Assembly (NCBI RefSeq): GCF_008084145.1
Contig: NZ_VSDO01000002.1
Coordinates: 992,001-1,056,000 of the forward strand
Length of the DNA stretch: 64,000 bases
Origin: Paenibacillus faecis
Lineage (GTDB): Bacteria; Bacillota; Bacilli; Paenibacillales; Paenibacillaceae
Direction: 5' to 3'
The notes beneath the pieces are model-generated. The model had not been told where the DNA came from and ran no database searches. It worked only from the letters and a program-made list of their open reading frames with translations. The position numbers and the translations under genes were made by a program. Of this stretch, positions 1 through 8,255 are shown one piece after another (the first letter of the stretch is position 1; the number at the start of each line of letters is the position of its first letter).

Positions 1-2
1 CG

Positions 3-2207
3 CTGCTGGAGAAGACGAATTCCATGTGGATCGTGAAGGAAGTGAACCCCTCGGGAAAAGCGGCCGCCTGGCGCATGAAACCGGGAGACCGTGTCCTGAC
101 CCTGGACGGGGAAGCGGCGGAAACGCGGCTGGGGGAGAAACGAAGCCCCGTATCCCTTGTTGAGATTTCCGCAATCGGCTTTAAGGGAGTGGACGGATCC
201 GTCACCCTTAAGAGCGTCGCGACAGATGCCGGCGATGCTCTGAAAAATGGGTTTGCGATAGGGATGGAGCTTGCCCTTTTGGCCATCGGTTTATCGGCCT
301 ACCGCAAAAACCCCAACTCCCGGCTGGTCCGGCAGTTCACGGCAATCAATTTCGTGATGGCCCTGACGATATTGACGCTGTATTCAACGGAGCTGCGGCT
401 GTCGGATTTTATTTTATCCTTGAGCGCGATTTGGCTGCCTTACATGCTGCTTTCGTTTTGCGTGTCGTTCGTTATCCGGTCCGTATCGGGCCGGCTCCGC
501 AACCTGCTGCGCACGTTCCGCCTGTTCTGCGTTCTGTTCTCCGGGTATGCGGTATACGCGGTTGCCGGCGAACAGATTCCGGGTTGGATCCGCGAGGCGG
601 TGCATGTGGTTTTTCTGCTTGCGCTGCTGCTCGTTGTGATCGCGGTGGGGGTATATTGGAGGGTCATTGACCGGATTGAAAAAAATCAGGCCCTGGTGCT
701 TGTGACCGGGTTGTATTTCAGCTTGCTGCCGTATGTGTTCCTGTATGCCCTGCCCGATTTAATCCGGGGCGATGCTCTGGTTTCGCCGGAATATGCGCTG
801 ACGGGGCTCGTACCGCTTTCGTCGACGATGTTGTATGTCCTGCGCAAGCGCAGTCTGATCGATATGAAGTTGTATATGCCGCGGGTCTTGATTCACAGCC
901 TGTACTTCGGCGCGGTTTTTATTTTATTCCTGCTGGCCTCGCGCCTGCCGCAGCCGTTTTGGCCGGCGCTGCTGTTCTTGGCGTTTCTCGCCGTGACCCT
1001 CATTTACCGGACAAGTCTTCGCTGGTCGGGGAGAAACGCCGGAAAGCGGAAGGAGTGGCTGGACAGACAGACGCTCAAGCTGTCGATTCAAACGGCGGAA
1101 GCCCGGAATATCCGGGATATTCTCCGTATGATCGGGGAAGTCATGGACCGTGTGATGGACGTAACGGGGAGCTGCCTCATATGGCGGGACGGGAGCCGGT
1201 TGATTGTCCACGGGACGGGGGCTTACGCCTCCTTAACTCCGGAGGAGGGGGAGTGGTTGGATCCCGGGTTTTTACAGGCCAGGTTTGATTTTATCCATAT
1301 CGAACCGTTAAGGATGGACGGGGAGAATGAGTTCGAGGGTTACCTGTGCGTCGGTCCCAAGCGGAATTCCTCGCTTATGGGAGCGGAGGAGAAAGAGCTG
1401 ATCGTCAGCATGCGCAACGAAGCGATCCGCCTTCTGATCAATGTCCGAAGTTTGTCCGGGCTGCAGCAGGAATATCAACGCGCGAAGGAGCAGAACGCGG
1501 CGTTTGAAAGGCGGGTAAGCGATATGCGGCTGGAGCGGCGCATGCTGATGGAGGCCCAGCACGCGGAACGGCTGCGGACGACGTATTTTCTTCATGATCA
1601 GCTGCTCCAAAACCTGATATTTCTGTCCCGGGATTTGGAAGAGTTGGCCGATCGGGGGAAAGCGGAGCCCAAGCGGGTGGAGACCTGGCTGAAATGCGTT
1701 TATGACTCTCAGCGGGACATCCGGCTGCTCTGCGATGATCTGCATCCGGCAATCGCGGACAAAGCCGGTTTGGAGGAGGCTTTGCATTGGCTGCTTCGGT
1801 CCGTCGAAGAGACGGGGATCCATACGACGCTAAGCTACGAGTGGGGACTGGCGGAGCCGCCGGATCGGCTGCTTCGGAGCAATCTATTCCGCATGATTCG
1901 CGAATTGACCAATAACGCGCTAAAGCATGCCGATGCCACCTCCCTTGAGGTACGGGTTCGAAGCCATCCGGAGGAAGGAATCCACTGTCTGGTCAGCGAT
2001 AACGGAAGAGGATTCGATCCGGTTACGCTGTACCGCGACAGCCGTTTTTTGCAAGAAAAACATATCGGGCTTATTTCGGTAAACGCACAGATCGAGTATT
2101 TGGGCGGGGAAATGGAAATTCAGGCGGCTCCCGGAAAAGGGACCCGGGTGATGCTGAAACTTTCGGCTTACGAAAGGGAGGAGAAGCACGATGGAAAGCT
2201 TGGTTAA
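3..2207 (+). CDS. ComP-like sensor histidine kinase (5' end outside window)
   Basis: Membrane sensor kinase, probably the partner of the response regulator that overlaps its 3' end. The frame is open to the left edge, so the true start lies outside the window; the first internal ATG is at 24. The visible N-terminus reads as a PDZ-like segment (VKEVNPSGKAA..MKPGDRVLTLDG). A long run of hydrophobic helices follows (about residues 75-330 counted from 24). After that come a GAF-like linker, a coiled coil, the HPK7-type phosphoacceptor motif LHDQLLQN, and a C-terminal ATPase with ELTNNALKHA and DNGRGFDP. PDZ plus multi-pass membrane plus HPK7 kinase is the layout of Bacillus ComP. The quorum peptide it might sense is not encoded in view, so ComP-like is an inference from architecture. 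Confidence 0.85.
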   Translation: MLEKTNSMWIVKEVNPSGKAAAWRMKPGDRVLTLDGEAAETRLGEKRSPVSLVEISAIGFKGVDGSVTLKSVATDAGDALKNGFAIGMELALLAIGLSAYRKNPNSRLVRQFTAINFVMALTILTLYSTELRLSDFILSLSAIWLPYMLLSFCVSFVIRSVSGRLRNLLRTFRLFCVLFSGYAVYAVAGEQIPGWIREAVHVVFLLALLLVVIAVGVYWRVIDRIEKNQALVLVTGLYFSLLPYVFLYALPDLIRGDALVSPEYALTGLVPLSSTMLYVLRKRSLIDMKLYMPRVLIHSLYFGAVFILFLLASRLPQPFWPALLFLAFLAVTLIYRTSLRWSGRNAGKRKEWLDRQTLKLSIQTAEARNIRDILRMIGEVMDRVMDVTGSCLIWRDGSRLIVHGTGAYASLTPEEGEWLDPGFLQARFDFIHIEPLRMDGENEFEGYLCVGPKRNSSLMGAEEKELIVSMRNEAIRLLINVRSLSGLQQEYQRAKEQNAAFERRVSDMRLERRMLMEAQHAERLRTTYFLHDQLLQNLIFLSRDLEELADRGKAEPKRVETWLKCVYDSQRDIRLLCDDLHPAIADKAGLEEALHWLLRSVEETGIHTTLSYEWGLAEPPDRLLRSNLFRMIRELTNNALKHADATSLEVRVRSHPEEGIHCLVSDNGRGFDPVTLYRDSRFLQEKHIGLISVNAQIEYLGGEMEIQAAPGKGTRVMLKLSAYEREEKHDGKLG

Positions 2208-2814
2208 AATTATTCTGCTGGACGATCACCCGCTCGTTATGGAGGGACTTAAAACTCGGCTCGAAGAAGAGCCGAATTTCTCGGTTCAGGCGACGTTTAC
2301 GGATCCCCTGGTGTTATTGGAGCAGATCCACCTTTATGAACCGGACGTGGTGGTTATGGATGTTTCGATGCCGAAACTGGACGGTTTCGAGCTTGCGTCT
2401 ATCCTTAAGGGAAAATACGGATCTTCGCTGAAGTTGATCATGCTGTCCGGGTACGGGTATGACGAGTTTTACCGGAAAGCCTATGAGCTTGGAGTCAACG
2501 CCTATTTATCCAAGCAGGCGACGTATCCGCAAATCATCAATGCGATCAGACAGAGCATATCCGGCCATGTGCTGATGCTCGAACGGCTGTTTAACAAGTC
2601 CCCGGTGGAGCCCTTAACGCCTGCGGAGCAAAGAGTTTTGGCTCTCGTGGCCAGGGAGCTCACAAACAAGGATATCGCCAAGGAGCTGGCGGTCAGCCAG
2701 CGGACCGTGGAATACCATATCACTTCGATTATTCAAAAGCTGGAAGTCAAAACTCGCATCGGCGCCGTGGCCAAAGGGTATGAACTTGGGATTCTCGGAC
2801 CGATGCAGATGTAA
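2191..2814 (+). CDS. ComA/DegU-like LuxR-family response regulator
   Basis: DNA-binding response regulator of 207 residues. It has a receiver domain (about 5-120) with acidic pocket LLDDHP and phosphoacceptor Asp in VVMDVSMPKLDGFE, and a LuxR-type helix-turn-helix (about 143-200) beginning LTPAEQRVLALVA and containing TNKDIAKELAVSQRTVEYHI. Its ATG at 2191 lies inside the end of the kinase gene (17-nt overlap) behind GGGAGGAG, so the two are translationally coupled and form a phosphorelay pair. It is likely an activator of downstream promoters once phosphorylated. The ComA-like label rests on pairing with a ComP-like kinase; DegU or LiaR relatives cannot be excluded from sequence alone. Confidence 0.9.
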   Translation: MESLVKIILLDDHPLVMEGLKTRLEEEPNFSVQATFTDPLVLLEQIHLYEPDVVVMDVSMPKLDGFELASILKGKYGSSLKLIMLSGYGYDEFYRKAYELGVNAYLSKQATYPQIINAIRQSISGHVLMLERLFNKSPVEPLTPAEQRVLALVARELTNKDIAKELAVSQRTVEYHITSIIQKLEVKTRIGAVAKGYELGILGPMQM

Positions 2815-2858
2815 CCGGGAAGGCTAAACGGACGGTTATAAAACAGCAAAGTGAGTAA

Positions 2859-2885
2859 TGTCACAACCTTGTGAATATTGTCACA
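2859..2885 (+). promoter_or_regulatory. Putative operator upstream of the lipoprotein gene
   Basis: TGTCACA occurs at 2859-2865 and again at 2879-2885, a 20-bp period of about two helical turns. Between them TCACAA-CC-TTGTGA (2861-2874) is a perfect inverted repeat. The block sits 60-90 bp upstream of the GTG start at 2948, where a regulator would be expected. The cognate regulator is unknown; the adjacent LuxR-type response regulator is a candidate only by proximity. Confidence 0.35.
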
Positions 2886-2947
2886 TTCTTTCCTGCAACT
2901 TTTAATTATAATCAACTTGTAATTAAAAAGAGTAGGGGGAAACCACT

Positions 2948-3505
2948 GTGAAGATTTTTAAAGGCTTATTGGTTGCAGGCGTCGCCATCGCATTGCTGTC
3001 CGGCTGCGGCGCCAAGGAGGAGAAAGCGGCTGAACCGAATAAACCCGCCGAACAAACCGCTGCCGGCGAGCAGCCCGATGCGGTAACGACCGCTTCCATC
3101 GTAAATGATGCGGATGCGTTCATTAACGCGGTAAGTGAGCAAGGAACATGGATCATCGCCACTTTGGGCGATCTCACGGTCGACAAGGACGTCGTCGTGG
3201 CGGGGGAATTCCATGACAAGAACAAGCCGGACGGCGACATTTACCGTAAAATCGCGCTCTACACGCAGGATGAGAACCATAACATTACCGCTTCTTTCAC
3301 GCTCACGGTGCCTAAACTGACGGTACAAAGCGAAAACTTGAGAATTCAAGGCGGCACGGTAAAAGGTGACGTTTACGTGGAAGCGAACGGATTTAATTTG
3401 CACGAGTCGGCAACCGTAGACGGAAACATTTACTTTGCCAACGAGGACGTCAAAGCGTCCGCCAAAATCGACGGTAAGGTGACGGGAACGACCGAAGTGA
3501 AATAA
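2948..3505 (+). CDS. Lipoprotein with bactofilin-like beta repeat
   Basis: Predicted surface lipoprotein of 185 residues, GTG start behind TAGGGGGA. The N-terminus has a lipoprotein signal (AGVAIALLSGCG, lipid-modified Cys about residue 20) followed by a charged linker. The second half repeats short beta units (LTVDKDVVVAGEF, LTVQSENLRIQGGTVKGDVY, DGNIYFANEDVKASAKIDGKV), the pattern of polymer-forming or bactofilin-like right-handed beta folds, in which residues are laid down as successive rungs. It stands alone between the two-component pair and a strong terminator. Function is unknown; a structural or envelope-stress role would be a guess. Confidence 0.7.
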   Translation: MKIFKGLLVAGVAIALLSGCGAKEEKAAEPNKPAEQTAAGEQPDAVTTASIVNDADAFINAVSEQGTWIIATLGDLTVDKDVVVAGEFHDKNKPDGDIYRKIALYTQDENHNITASFTLTVPKLTVQSENLRIQGGTVKGDVYVEANGFNLHESATVDGNIYFANEDVKASAKIDGKVTGTTEVK

Positions 3506-3522
3506 ACAGGGATCAGCATTCG

Positions 3523-3550
3523 AAAGGGAGCCAAGTCGGCTCCCTTTTTT
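3523..3550 (+). terminator. Rho-independent terminator after lipoprotein gene
   Basis: Perfect stem AAAGGGAGCC/GGCTCCCTTT with a 5-nt loop, running into T6. Confidence 0.9.
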
Positions 3551-3657
3551 ATGCCTGAAATAGGTTGTACGGCCCGGATAACATAAATATTTTTCGGCCC
3601 GAAGGGAAATACATAAATTACTTGAAACGGATTTTTTGCGAAAAGGAAGGGCAGGAG

Positions 3658-3933
3658 ATGGGAATGTACGATGAACAACAGTATGGGGCTCAAACCTTTA
3701 AAGCGGGGGATATCGTCTACGTTTTTTATCGGAATCCGCATACTCAGGATGTGGCCAATATCCAGGAGGCCGCGGTCGTCAATCATCCGGAGAAGCCGGG
3801 CGAGTTGGCGGTTTTTCTGTATGAGACTTACTATCCATTGACGAACGAGATGGCCGTCTATTCGACGGCGCAGGAAGCGGAGCAAGCTTACAACGACGTT
3901 TATGGACCCGCCGCCGAGGGGATTTGGGAATGA
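3658..3933 (+). CDS. splA: SplA, regulator of spore photoproduct lyase
   Basis: Small regulatory protein (91 residues) of the SplA family, which in Bacillus modulates expression of splB. Visible family features are FKAGDIVYVFYRNPHTQDVA near the N-terminus and VVNHPEKPGELAVFLYETYYPL in the middle. I chose the ATG at 3658, preceded by AAGGAAGG at 7 nt. An ATG at 3664 with AGGAG at 6 nt is equally credible and would remove only two residues. An in-frame extension upstream has no ribosome binding site. Its stop overlaps the splB start (ATGA), so the two genes form a coupled operon. It identifies the host as an endospore former. Confidence 0.88.
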   Translation: MGMYDEQQYGAQTFKAGDIVYVFYRNPHTQDVANIQEAAVVNHPEKPGELAVFLYETYYPLTNEMAVYSTAQEAEQAYNDVYGPAAEGIWE

Positions 3934-4958
3934 ATCCTCCGTTTACGCCGCGGCTGGTCTATTTCGAGCCGGATGCCCTGGATTATCCGCTGGGCAGAGA
4001 GCTTATGGAGAAGTTTGAACGTATGAAGCTGGATATTCGCTATACGACCTCGCATAATCAGATCCGAAACTTGCCGGGCGACAGCGATCTGCAAAAATAC
4101 CGCGTAGCCAAATCGACCCTTGTCGTCGGCATCCGCAAAACCCTGAAATTCGATACGTCCAAGCCTTCCGCCGAATATGCGATTCCGTTTGCGACGGGAT
4201 GTATGGGCCACTGCCATTACTGCTACCTGCAGACGACGATGGGGACCAAGCCCTATATCCGGACCTACGTCAACGTGGAGGAAATTCTGGAGGCGGCGGA
4301 TCGCTATATGGCCGAGAGAGCGCCGGAGATAACCCGGTTCGAAGCCTCTTGTACTTCGGATATCGTCGGGATCGATCATCTGACGCACACCCTGAAACGG
4401 GCGATCGAACACTTCGGGACATCGGAGTTGGGGAAACTCCGGTTCGTGACGAAATTCCATCATGTCGATCATTTACTGGACGCCCGGCATAACGGAAAAA
4501 CCCGATTTCGGTTTAGCGTGAACGCGGACTATGTAATCAAAAACTTCGAACCCGGGACATCGCCTCTGGACAAGAGGATCGAGGCCGCGGGCAAGGTGGC
4601 CCGGGCCGGTTATCCGCTCGGCTTCATCGTGGCTCCGATCTATCTACATGAGGGATGGGAAGAAGGCTACCGCCATATGTTCGAACGTCTCGACGCCGAG
4701 CTGCCCGCGGATGCGAGGGACGACATTACCTTTGAATTTATCCAGCACCGGTTCACCAAGCCGGCCAAGCGCATTATCGAGAAAAATTATCCCATGACCA
4801 AGCTGGAGCTGGACGAAGAGAAGCGGAGGTACAAATGGGGTAAGTACGGGATCGGCAAATACATCTATCAAAAGGACGAAGAGGAGGATATCAAGTCCCA
4901 TCTTTTTTCGTATATGGAGAAGTTTTTTCCGCGGGCGAAATTGGAGTATTTTACGTAA
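3930..4958 (+). CDS. splB: Spore photoproduct lyase (radical SAM)
   Basis: Radical SAM enzyme that directly reverses 5-thyminyl-5,6-dihydrothymine in spore DNA during germination, using S-adenosylmethionine and a 4Fe-4S cluster. At 342 residues it has the normal family length. The cluster motif is C91-x3-C95-x2-C98 (TGCMGHCHYCYLQ). The C-terminal segment FPRAKLEYFT, in which this family places substrate-positioning residues, is intact. The ATG at 3930 overlaps the splA stop and follows GAGGGG at about 9 nt. The family is normally transcribed in the forespore by sigma-G; I did not find a convincing sigma-G promoter upstream of splA. Confidence 0.95.
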   Translation: MNPPFTPRLVYFEPDALDYPLGRELMEKFERMKLDIRYTTSHNQIRNLPGDSDLQKYRVAKSTLVVGIRKTLKFDTSKPSAEYAIPFATGCMGHCHYCYLQTTMGTKPYIRTYVNVEEILEAADRYMAERAPEITRFEASCTSDIVGIDHLTHTLKRAIEHFGTSELGKLRFVTKFHHVDHLLDARHNGKTRFRFSVNADYVIKNFEPGTSPLDKRIEAAGKVARAGYPLGFIVAPIYLHEGWEEGYRHMFERLDAELPADARDDITFEFIQHRFTKPAKRIIEKNYPMTKLELDEEKRRYKWGKYGIGKYIYQKDEEEDIKSHLFSYMEKFFPRAKLEYFT

Positions 4959-5045
4959 GGCGGCGCGTGGGGTAAGTTGATGTGATTTTTGTTACTGTAC
5001 AAGCCGGGCTTTTGTTGTAATCCTACCTTAGGAGGTGGGTAACCG

Positions 5046-5222
5046 ATGAAAGTTCAATACTCTTTACAGTCCAGCCCTGAGATTGGTGAAATCAAGGCGA
5101 TCCTTAAACCGTTCGGAGGGCGCTGCGCGAAGGTGATCGACGGAACCCTGGAATATCAGATCAAAGAAGAGCAGGAAAGCGCCGCATATGAGGCGTTGAA
5201 GGAGAAGGGTTTTGTAAGCTAA
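5046..5222 (+). CDS. Small conserved-looking protein, 58 residues
   Basis: Short gene with a very strong ribosome binding site (TTAGGAGGTGG) ahead of the ATG and its own terminator right after the stop. The product is soluble, mixed alpha/beta, and has no signal or membrane segment. It begins MKVQYSLQSSPEIGEIKA and ends EALKEKGFVS. I do not recognise the family. The strong translation signals and tight terminator argue that it is a real gene and not chance. It lies between splB and the MFS transporter on the same strand, but nothing ties it to either. Confidence 0.7.
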   Translation: MKVQYSLQSSPEIGEIKAILKPFGGRCAKVIDGTLEYQIKEEQESAAYEALKEKGFVS

Positions 5223-5256
5223 AAGAGTCGGGGGAATTTTCCCGGCTCTTTGTTTG
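5223..5256 (+). terminator. Rho-independent terminator
   Basis: Stem AAGAGTCGGG/CCCGGCTCTT (one G-T pair) around a short AT loop, then TTGTTTGG. It follows the 58-residue gene directly. Confidence 0.8.
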
Positions 5257-5337
5257 GCTTAGCCGTTTGCAACCTATAGCGGTCATGTTACAATATGGGC
5301 GACAAAAACCAATTTTTAAGGAAAAAAGGAGATGACC

Positions 5338-6564
5338 GTGAACAACTGGAAAAGAAATATCGTGCTGTTTTTGAGCAGTCAGACCATTTCGCTGTTCGGC
5401 TCGTCCTTGGTCCAATACGCCATCATGTGGCATATTACGCTGACCACCCAATCCGGAATTATGATGACGTTGTTCATTCTTTGCGGGTTCATTCCCACCT
5501 TTATTCTGTCTCCTTTTGCCGGGGTGTGGGCGGACCGCTTTAACCGGAAATGGCTGATCGTTTTGTCGGACGGTATGATCGCTACCGCGACGCTGATTCT
5601 TGCCGTTGTCTATTTGCTCGGCTACGAGGCGATCTGGCTTCTGTTCGCGATGGCGGCGATCCGCGCTTTGGGAACAGGGGTGCAGACACCGGCGGTCGGC
5701 GCGATCCTGCCGCAGATCGTACCGCAAGACAAGCTGACGAAGGTCAATGGAATTAACGGCACGCTGCAAGCCGTCATCATGTTTGTTTCCCCGATGGTCA
5801 GCGCGGCTTTGCTGACGAAAGCATCGATCGTAAGCATTTTCTTCATCGATGTCATCACCGCGGCCATCGCGATTCTCACTTTGCTGCTGTTCTTTAATAT
5901 CCCCGCACACGAGAAGGCTTCCGAAAAGCAAGCGACAGGCTATTTCAGCGACTTGAAAGAAGGGCTTCTCTACATAAAGAACCATCGCTTCCTAAAAATC
6001 TTCTTTCTGTTTTTCGCGGTCCTGTTCGTCCTGATGGCACCGGCCGCATTTTTGACGCCGCTGCAAGTGACACGCAGCTTCGGCGACGATGTCTGGCGGT
6101 TGACCGCCATCGAGATCGCGTTCTCCATCGGCATGATGGCGGGTGGGGGGCTGATTGCGTCCTGGGGCGGTTTCGCCAATAAAATCCGTACGATCATGCT
6201 CGCCGGTTTGGTGATGGGGGGCTGTACGCTGGCGCTCGGAGTCGTTCCGGTATTCTGGAGCTATCTGGTGTTTATGGCTATCTTCGGCATCGCCATGCCG
6301 ATGTTCAATACGCCGTCCACGGTGCTGCTCCAGGAAAAAGTCGACGAAAACTTCATGGGAAGGGTATTCGGGGTCCTCGGCATGATTTCGACCTCCATGA
6401 TGCCGGTCGGGATGCTGATTTTCGGTCCGCTGGCGGACGCCGTCCGAATTGAATGGCTTCTTGCGGGTACAGGGTTCTTGCTGATGCTTCTCGCCGTCCT
6501 TCTGGGGCGCAATCGGGTGCTGCTTGAAGCGGGCAGGACGGAGGGGCAGGAAGCTATCGACTAA
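5338..6564 (+). CDS. MFS efflux transporter (EntS/MefA-like)
   Basis: Twelve-helix major facilitator, 408 residues, in the plasma membrane. It shows the MFS loop signature AGVWADRFNRKW after helix 2, and a second half beginning near residue 210 after the cytoplasmic loop (HEKASEKQ). This branch resembles enterobactin exporters and macrolide efflux pumps, so proton-driven export of a small molecule is likely; the substrate cannot be read. I chose GTG at 5338 because AAGGAG ends at 5331, giving a 6-nt spacer; the ATG at 5332 directly abuts that site. The gene is convergent with the next one across a long hairpin. Confidence 0.85.
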   Translation: MNNWKRNIVLFLSSQTISLFGSSLVQYAIMWHITLTTQSGIMMTLFILCGFIPTFILSPFAGVWADRFNRKWLIVLSDGMIATATLILAVVYLLGYEAIWLLFAMAAIRALGTGVQTPAVGAILPQIVPQDKLTKVNGINGTLQAVIMFVSPMVSAALLTKASIVSIFFIDVITAAIAILTLLLFFNIPAHEKASEKQATGYFSDLKEGLLYIKNHRFLKIFFLFFAVLFVLMAPAAFLTPLQVTRSFGDDVWRLTAIEIAFSIGMMAGGGLIASWGGFANKIRTIMLAGLVMGGCTLALGVVPVFWSYLVFMAIFGIAMPMFNTPSTVLLQEKVDENFMGRVFGVLGMISTSMMPVGMLIFGPLADAVRIEWLLAGTGFLLMLLAVLLGRNRVLLEAGRTEGQEAID

Positions 6565-6576
6565 AAAGGGGCAATA

Positions 6577-6656
6577 GGGCGGGAGCAGCCGATGGCCAGG
6601 AACAAACCGAATCGGAATGTACATCCATTCGGCTGCCGCCCGCCTGAATTCAGGCG
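6577..6656. terminator. Long hairpin and palindrome between convergent genes
   Basis: Arms at 6577-6592 and 6629-6644 pair over about 14 bp (GCAGCCGA/TCGGCTGC core). A perfect palindrome CGCCTGAATTCAGGCG at 6641-6656 abuts the next stop codon. Its position between convergent genes suggests bidirectional termination, although the T-runs are short. Confidence 0.5.
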
Positions 6657-6959
6657 TTAGACACCCAATCCGCCGACAACCCTTAATCGGGTTCCCTCCA
6701 TTTTTGCAATAAAGGGTCTTCCCTTGGAGATGACGGCCTGCGTTGCCTCCAGGTTGAGCGAGGCCGCGTGGGCGTCCGCATCCCGCCAAATTTCCATGAT
6801 CCAGATCGAGTCGGGATCGCCATCGTCTACATTTATCGCATAAAGTTCGCATCCGTCCACCGTTTTCATCGCTTGAGCGGCTTCCAGTAAAATACCCAGC
6901 AGCGCGTCGCGCCGACCCTCATGGGCGACGAGTTTGGCGGTCATTCCGAATTTATTCAT
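6657..6959 (-). CDS. Antibiotic biosynthesis monooxygenase-fold protein
   Basis: Dimeric ferredoxin-like fold protein of the ABM/YgiN type, 100 residues. Family features are the start MNKFGMTAKLVAHEGRRDAL, the central CELYAINVDDGDPDSIWIME strand-loop-strand, and the following WRDADAHAASLNLEATQA helix. Such proteins act as small oxygenases or quinol-handling proteins; no specific substrate is implied. The start at 6959 has the near-perfect site AAGGAGGAG at 5 nt; an upstream in-frame extension to 7013 lacks one. Monocistronic, divergent from the thioredoxin gene. Confidence 0.8.
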   Translation of the reverse strand: MNKFGMTAKLVAHEGRRDALLGILLEAAQAMKTVDGCELYAINVDDGDPDSIWIMEIWRDADAHAASLNLEATQAVISKGRPFIAKMEGTRLRVVGGLGV

Positions 6960-7068
6960 TTGAACTCCTCCTTGTTTCAGAGTATCATACCTTACAAGCG
7001 ACTTGCATTTCAATGGCTTGAATATTTAATATGTAGATATAAAGATTTGAATAAGGGAGAGAGCCAAC

Positions 7069-7383
7069 ATGGATAAAATTCAATCGGAAGAGCAATATCG
7101 GCAGGCGATTCAAAGCGACAAATATACCGTAATCAAATTCGAGACAAACTGGTGCCCGGACTGCAAAAACCTGGACCGCTTTATCGGGGATATCGTAGCC
7201 GAGCATGCGGACAAAGATTTTTATTCGATGGACGCGGAGCAGTTCCAGCCGATCGCGGAGGCCAATGAGGTGCGCGGCATTCCAAGCCTGCTCGTGTACA
7301 AAAACGGGGAAAAAGTCGCTCACCTGCACAGTAAATTTGCCAAGACCCCGGGCCAGGTCAGAGAGTATTTGGCGGGTTTGTAA
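7069..7383 (+). CDS. Thioredoxin-family protein, WCPDC active site
   Basis: Cytoplasmic thioredoxin-fold protein of 104 residues with the redox motif W28-C29-P-D-C32 and the cis-proline loop VRGIPSLLVYKNGEKV. The CPDC centre differs from the CGPC of the main thioredoxin, a variant seen in YtpP/YusE-like proteins of Bacillales. It should reduce or exchange protein disulfides. Start ATG has GGGAGAG at a normal distance. It ends just ahead of a terminator and is not in an operon. Confidence 0.85.
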   Translation: MDKIQSEEQYRQAIQSDKYTVIKFETNWCPDCKNLDRFIGDIVAEHADKDFYSMDAEQFQPIAEANEVRGIPSLLVYKNGEKVAHLHSKFAKTPGQVREYLAGL

Positions 7384-7435
7384 GAAAGAAAAGCAGGCGT
7401 TTTTTGTCAGAAGACAAGATGTAAATGCATTAAAG

Positions 7436-7460
7436 ACCGCATGAATTTGCGGTTTTTTTG
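7436..7460 (+). terminator. Rho-independent terminator after thioredoxin gene
   Basis: Stem ACCGCA/TGCGGT with T7 tail. Confidence 0.8.
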
Positions 7461-7515
7461 TTTATTTGTTTATCGGATATTAAGCTAGTACCCCGTCAGA
7501 CAATCTTGATAACCT

Positions 7516-7705
7516 AGAATTCCTGCATATGTGCATGTTTTTTTCTAGTTTGTGACCAAAATTTCAAAATTCCTGCAAATCTGCAGGAATTTTCGACGAA
7601 ACCGGCCCGTTTCTCTAAAATCGCTAGAAATACCTGCAGATTTGCATCTTTTTTCGAATCCCCTCAGAGAACGGAATGAAATACCTGCAGATTTGCATCT
7701 TTTTG
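7516..7705. repeat. TGCA hairpin repeat array, locus 1 (four units)
   Basis: Four related palindromic units of about 28 bp in the same orientation: 7516-7546, 7566-7593, 7626-7655 and 7678-7705. The approximate consensus is GAAATTCCTGCAAATNTGCA followed by a T-rich arm, the core being TGCA-A/G-AT-N-TGCA. The last two units are almost identical. The same unit occurs four times at 20446-20637. From 7706 to about 7856 I see nothing recognisable. Confidence 0.75.
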
Positions 7706-7856
7706 GAGTTGGAAGTAATGGAAGTACGCTAGGCGCCCTTTAGTTACCGTGGGCTAAATACGATTTCGACGGCCTTTTCGTGGTAAGATAATGCGGACGA
7801 GGCTTGGCAAGCTGCAGCTGCAAGAAGCAGTCAAAAGGATCTTTCAAAGTTAGGTC

Positions 7857-8012
7857 AGGAAAATCATTGTCTCCACGAATGATGACCTAATCGCTGCTCA
7901 ACGAATGTATGAGAGTGTCGGTTTCACCCTCTATCAGAAGAGGAAGAATACGAATACCGCCGACTTTGTCCAGGAACACATCGATTACGTGTATTTTTTA
8001 GAAAGCATCTGA
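7857..8012 (+). pseudogene. C-terminal relic of a GNAT acetyltransferase
   Basis: The frame ending at the TGA of 8010-8012 reads IIVSTNDDLIAAQRMYESVG, FTLYQKRKNTNTADF, then EHIDYVYFLESI. This matches the last third of GNAT N-acetyltransferases, in which the acetyl-CoA-binding end is A..mY...GF followed by a C-terminal strand. The frame is closed by TAG at 7851 and there is no start codon, so the N-terminal two-thirds are lost or scrambled. No function is expected. Confidence 0.65.
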
Positions 8013-8064
8013 TTTATTTTCAGACGATTAGTGTATGACACCAATAAATTAAATCTTTCCTCAA

Positions 8065-8106
8065 AAATAAGGGGCGCAACACCATGTTGTGCCCCTTATT
8101 TTTTTC
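8065..8106. terminator. Strong hairpin terminator after the acetyltransferase relic
   Basis: Near-perfect stem AATAAGGGGC.CAACA/TGTTG.GCCCCTTATT with a 3-nt loop and T7. It was probably the terminator of the lost acetyltransferase gene. Confidence 0.85.
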
Positions 8107-8255
8107 ATAGAGAAAGAGGACTTTCGGTACCTAAAATGTCTCACCGACCAATAAATCTATGATTTATTTAAATTTAATAGATAGTGTAGTATAGAACATA
8201 TCGAAGAGCATTCCGTTTTTGATTCAATTCAGCGTAGAGAGTGGAGGGTGAAAGG

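Noticed and set aside
3565-3660. Sigma-G promoter upstream of splA
   Set aside because: CATAAATTA resembles a -10, but no matching -35 lies at the required distance.
5161-5985. Long open frames opposite the MFS gene and inside the ComP-like, scr, heparinase and YesM/YesN genes
   Set aside because: They have low-complexity Arg/Gln/His-rich translations typical of the antisense of GC-rich genes, lack ribosome binding sites and overlap clear genes.
7516-7705. Regularly spaced repeats resembling a small CRISPR array
   Set aside because: Units are imperfect palindromes that differ from each other, gaps are irregular (about 20-50 bp), no cas gene is nearby, and the same units recur in both orientations at 20.5 kb.
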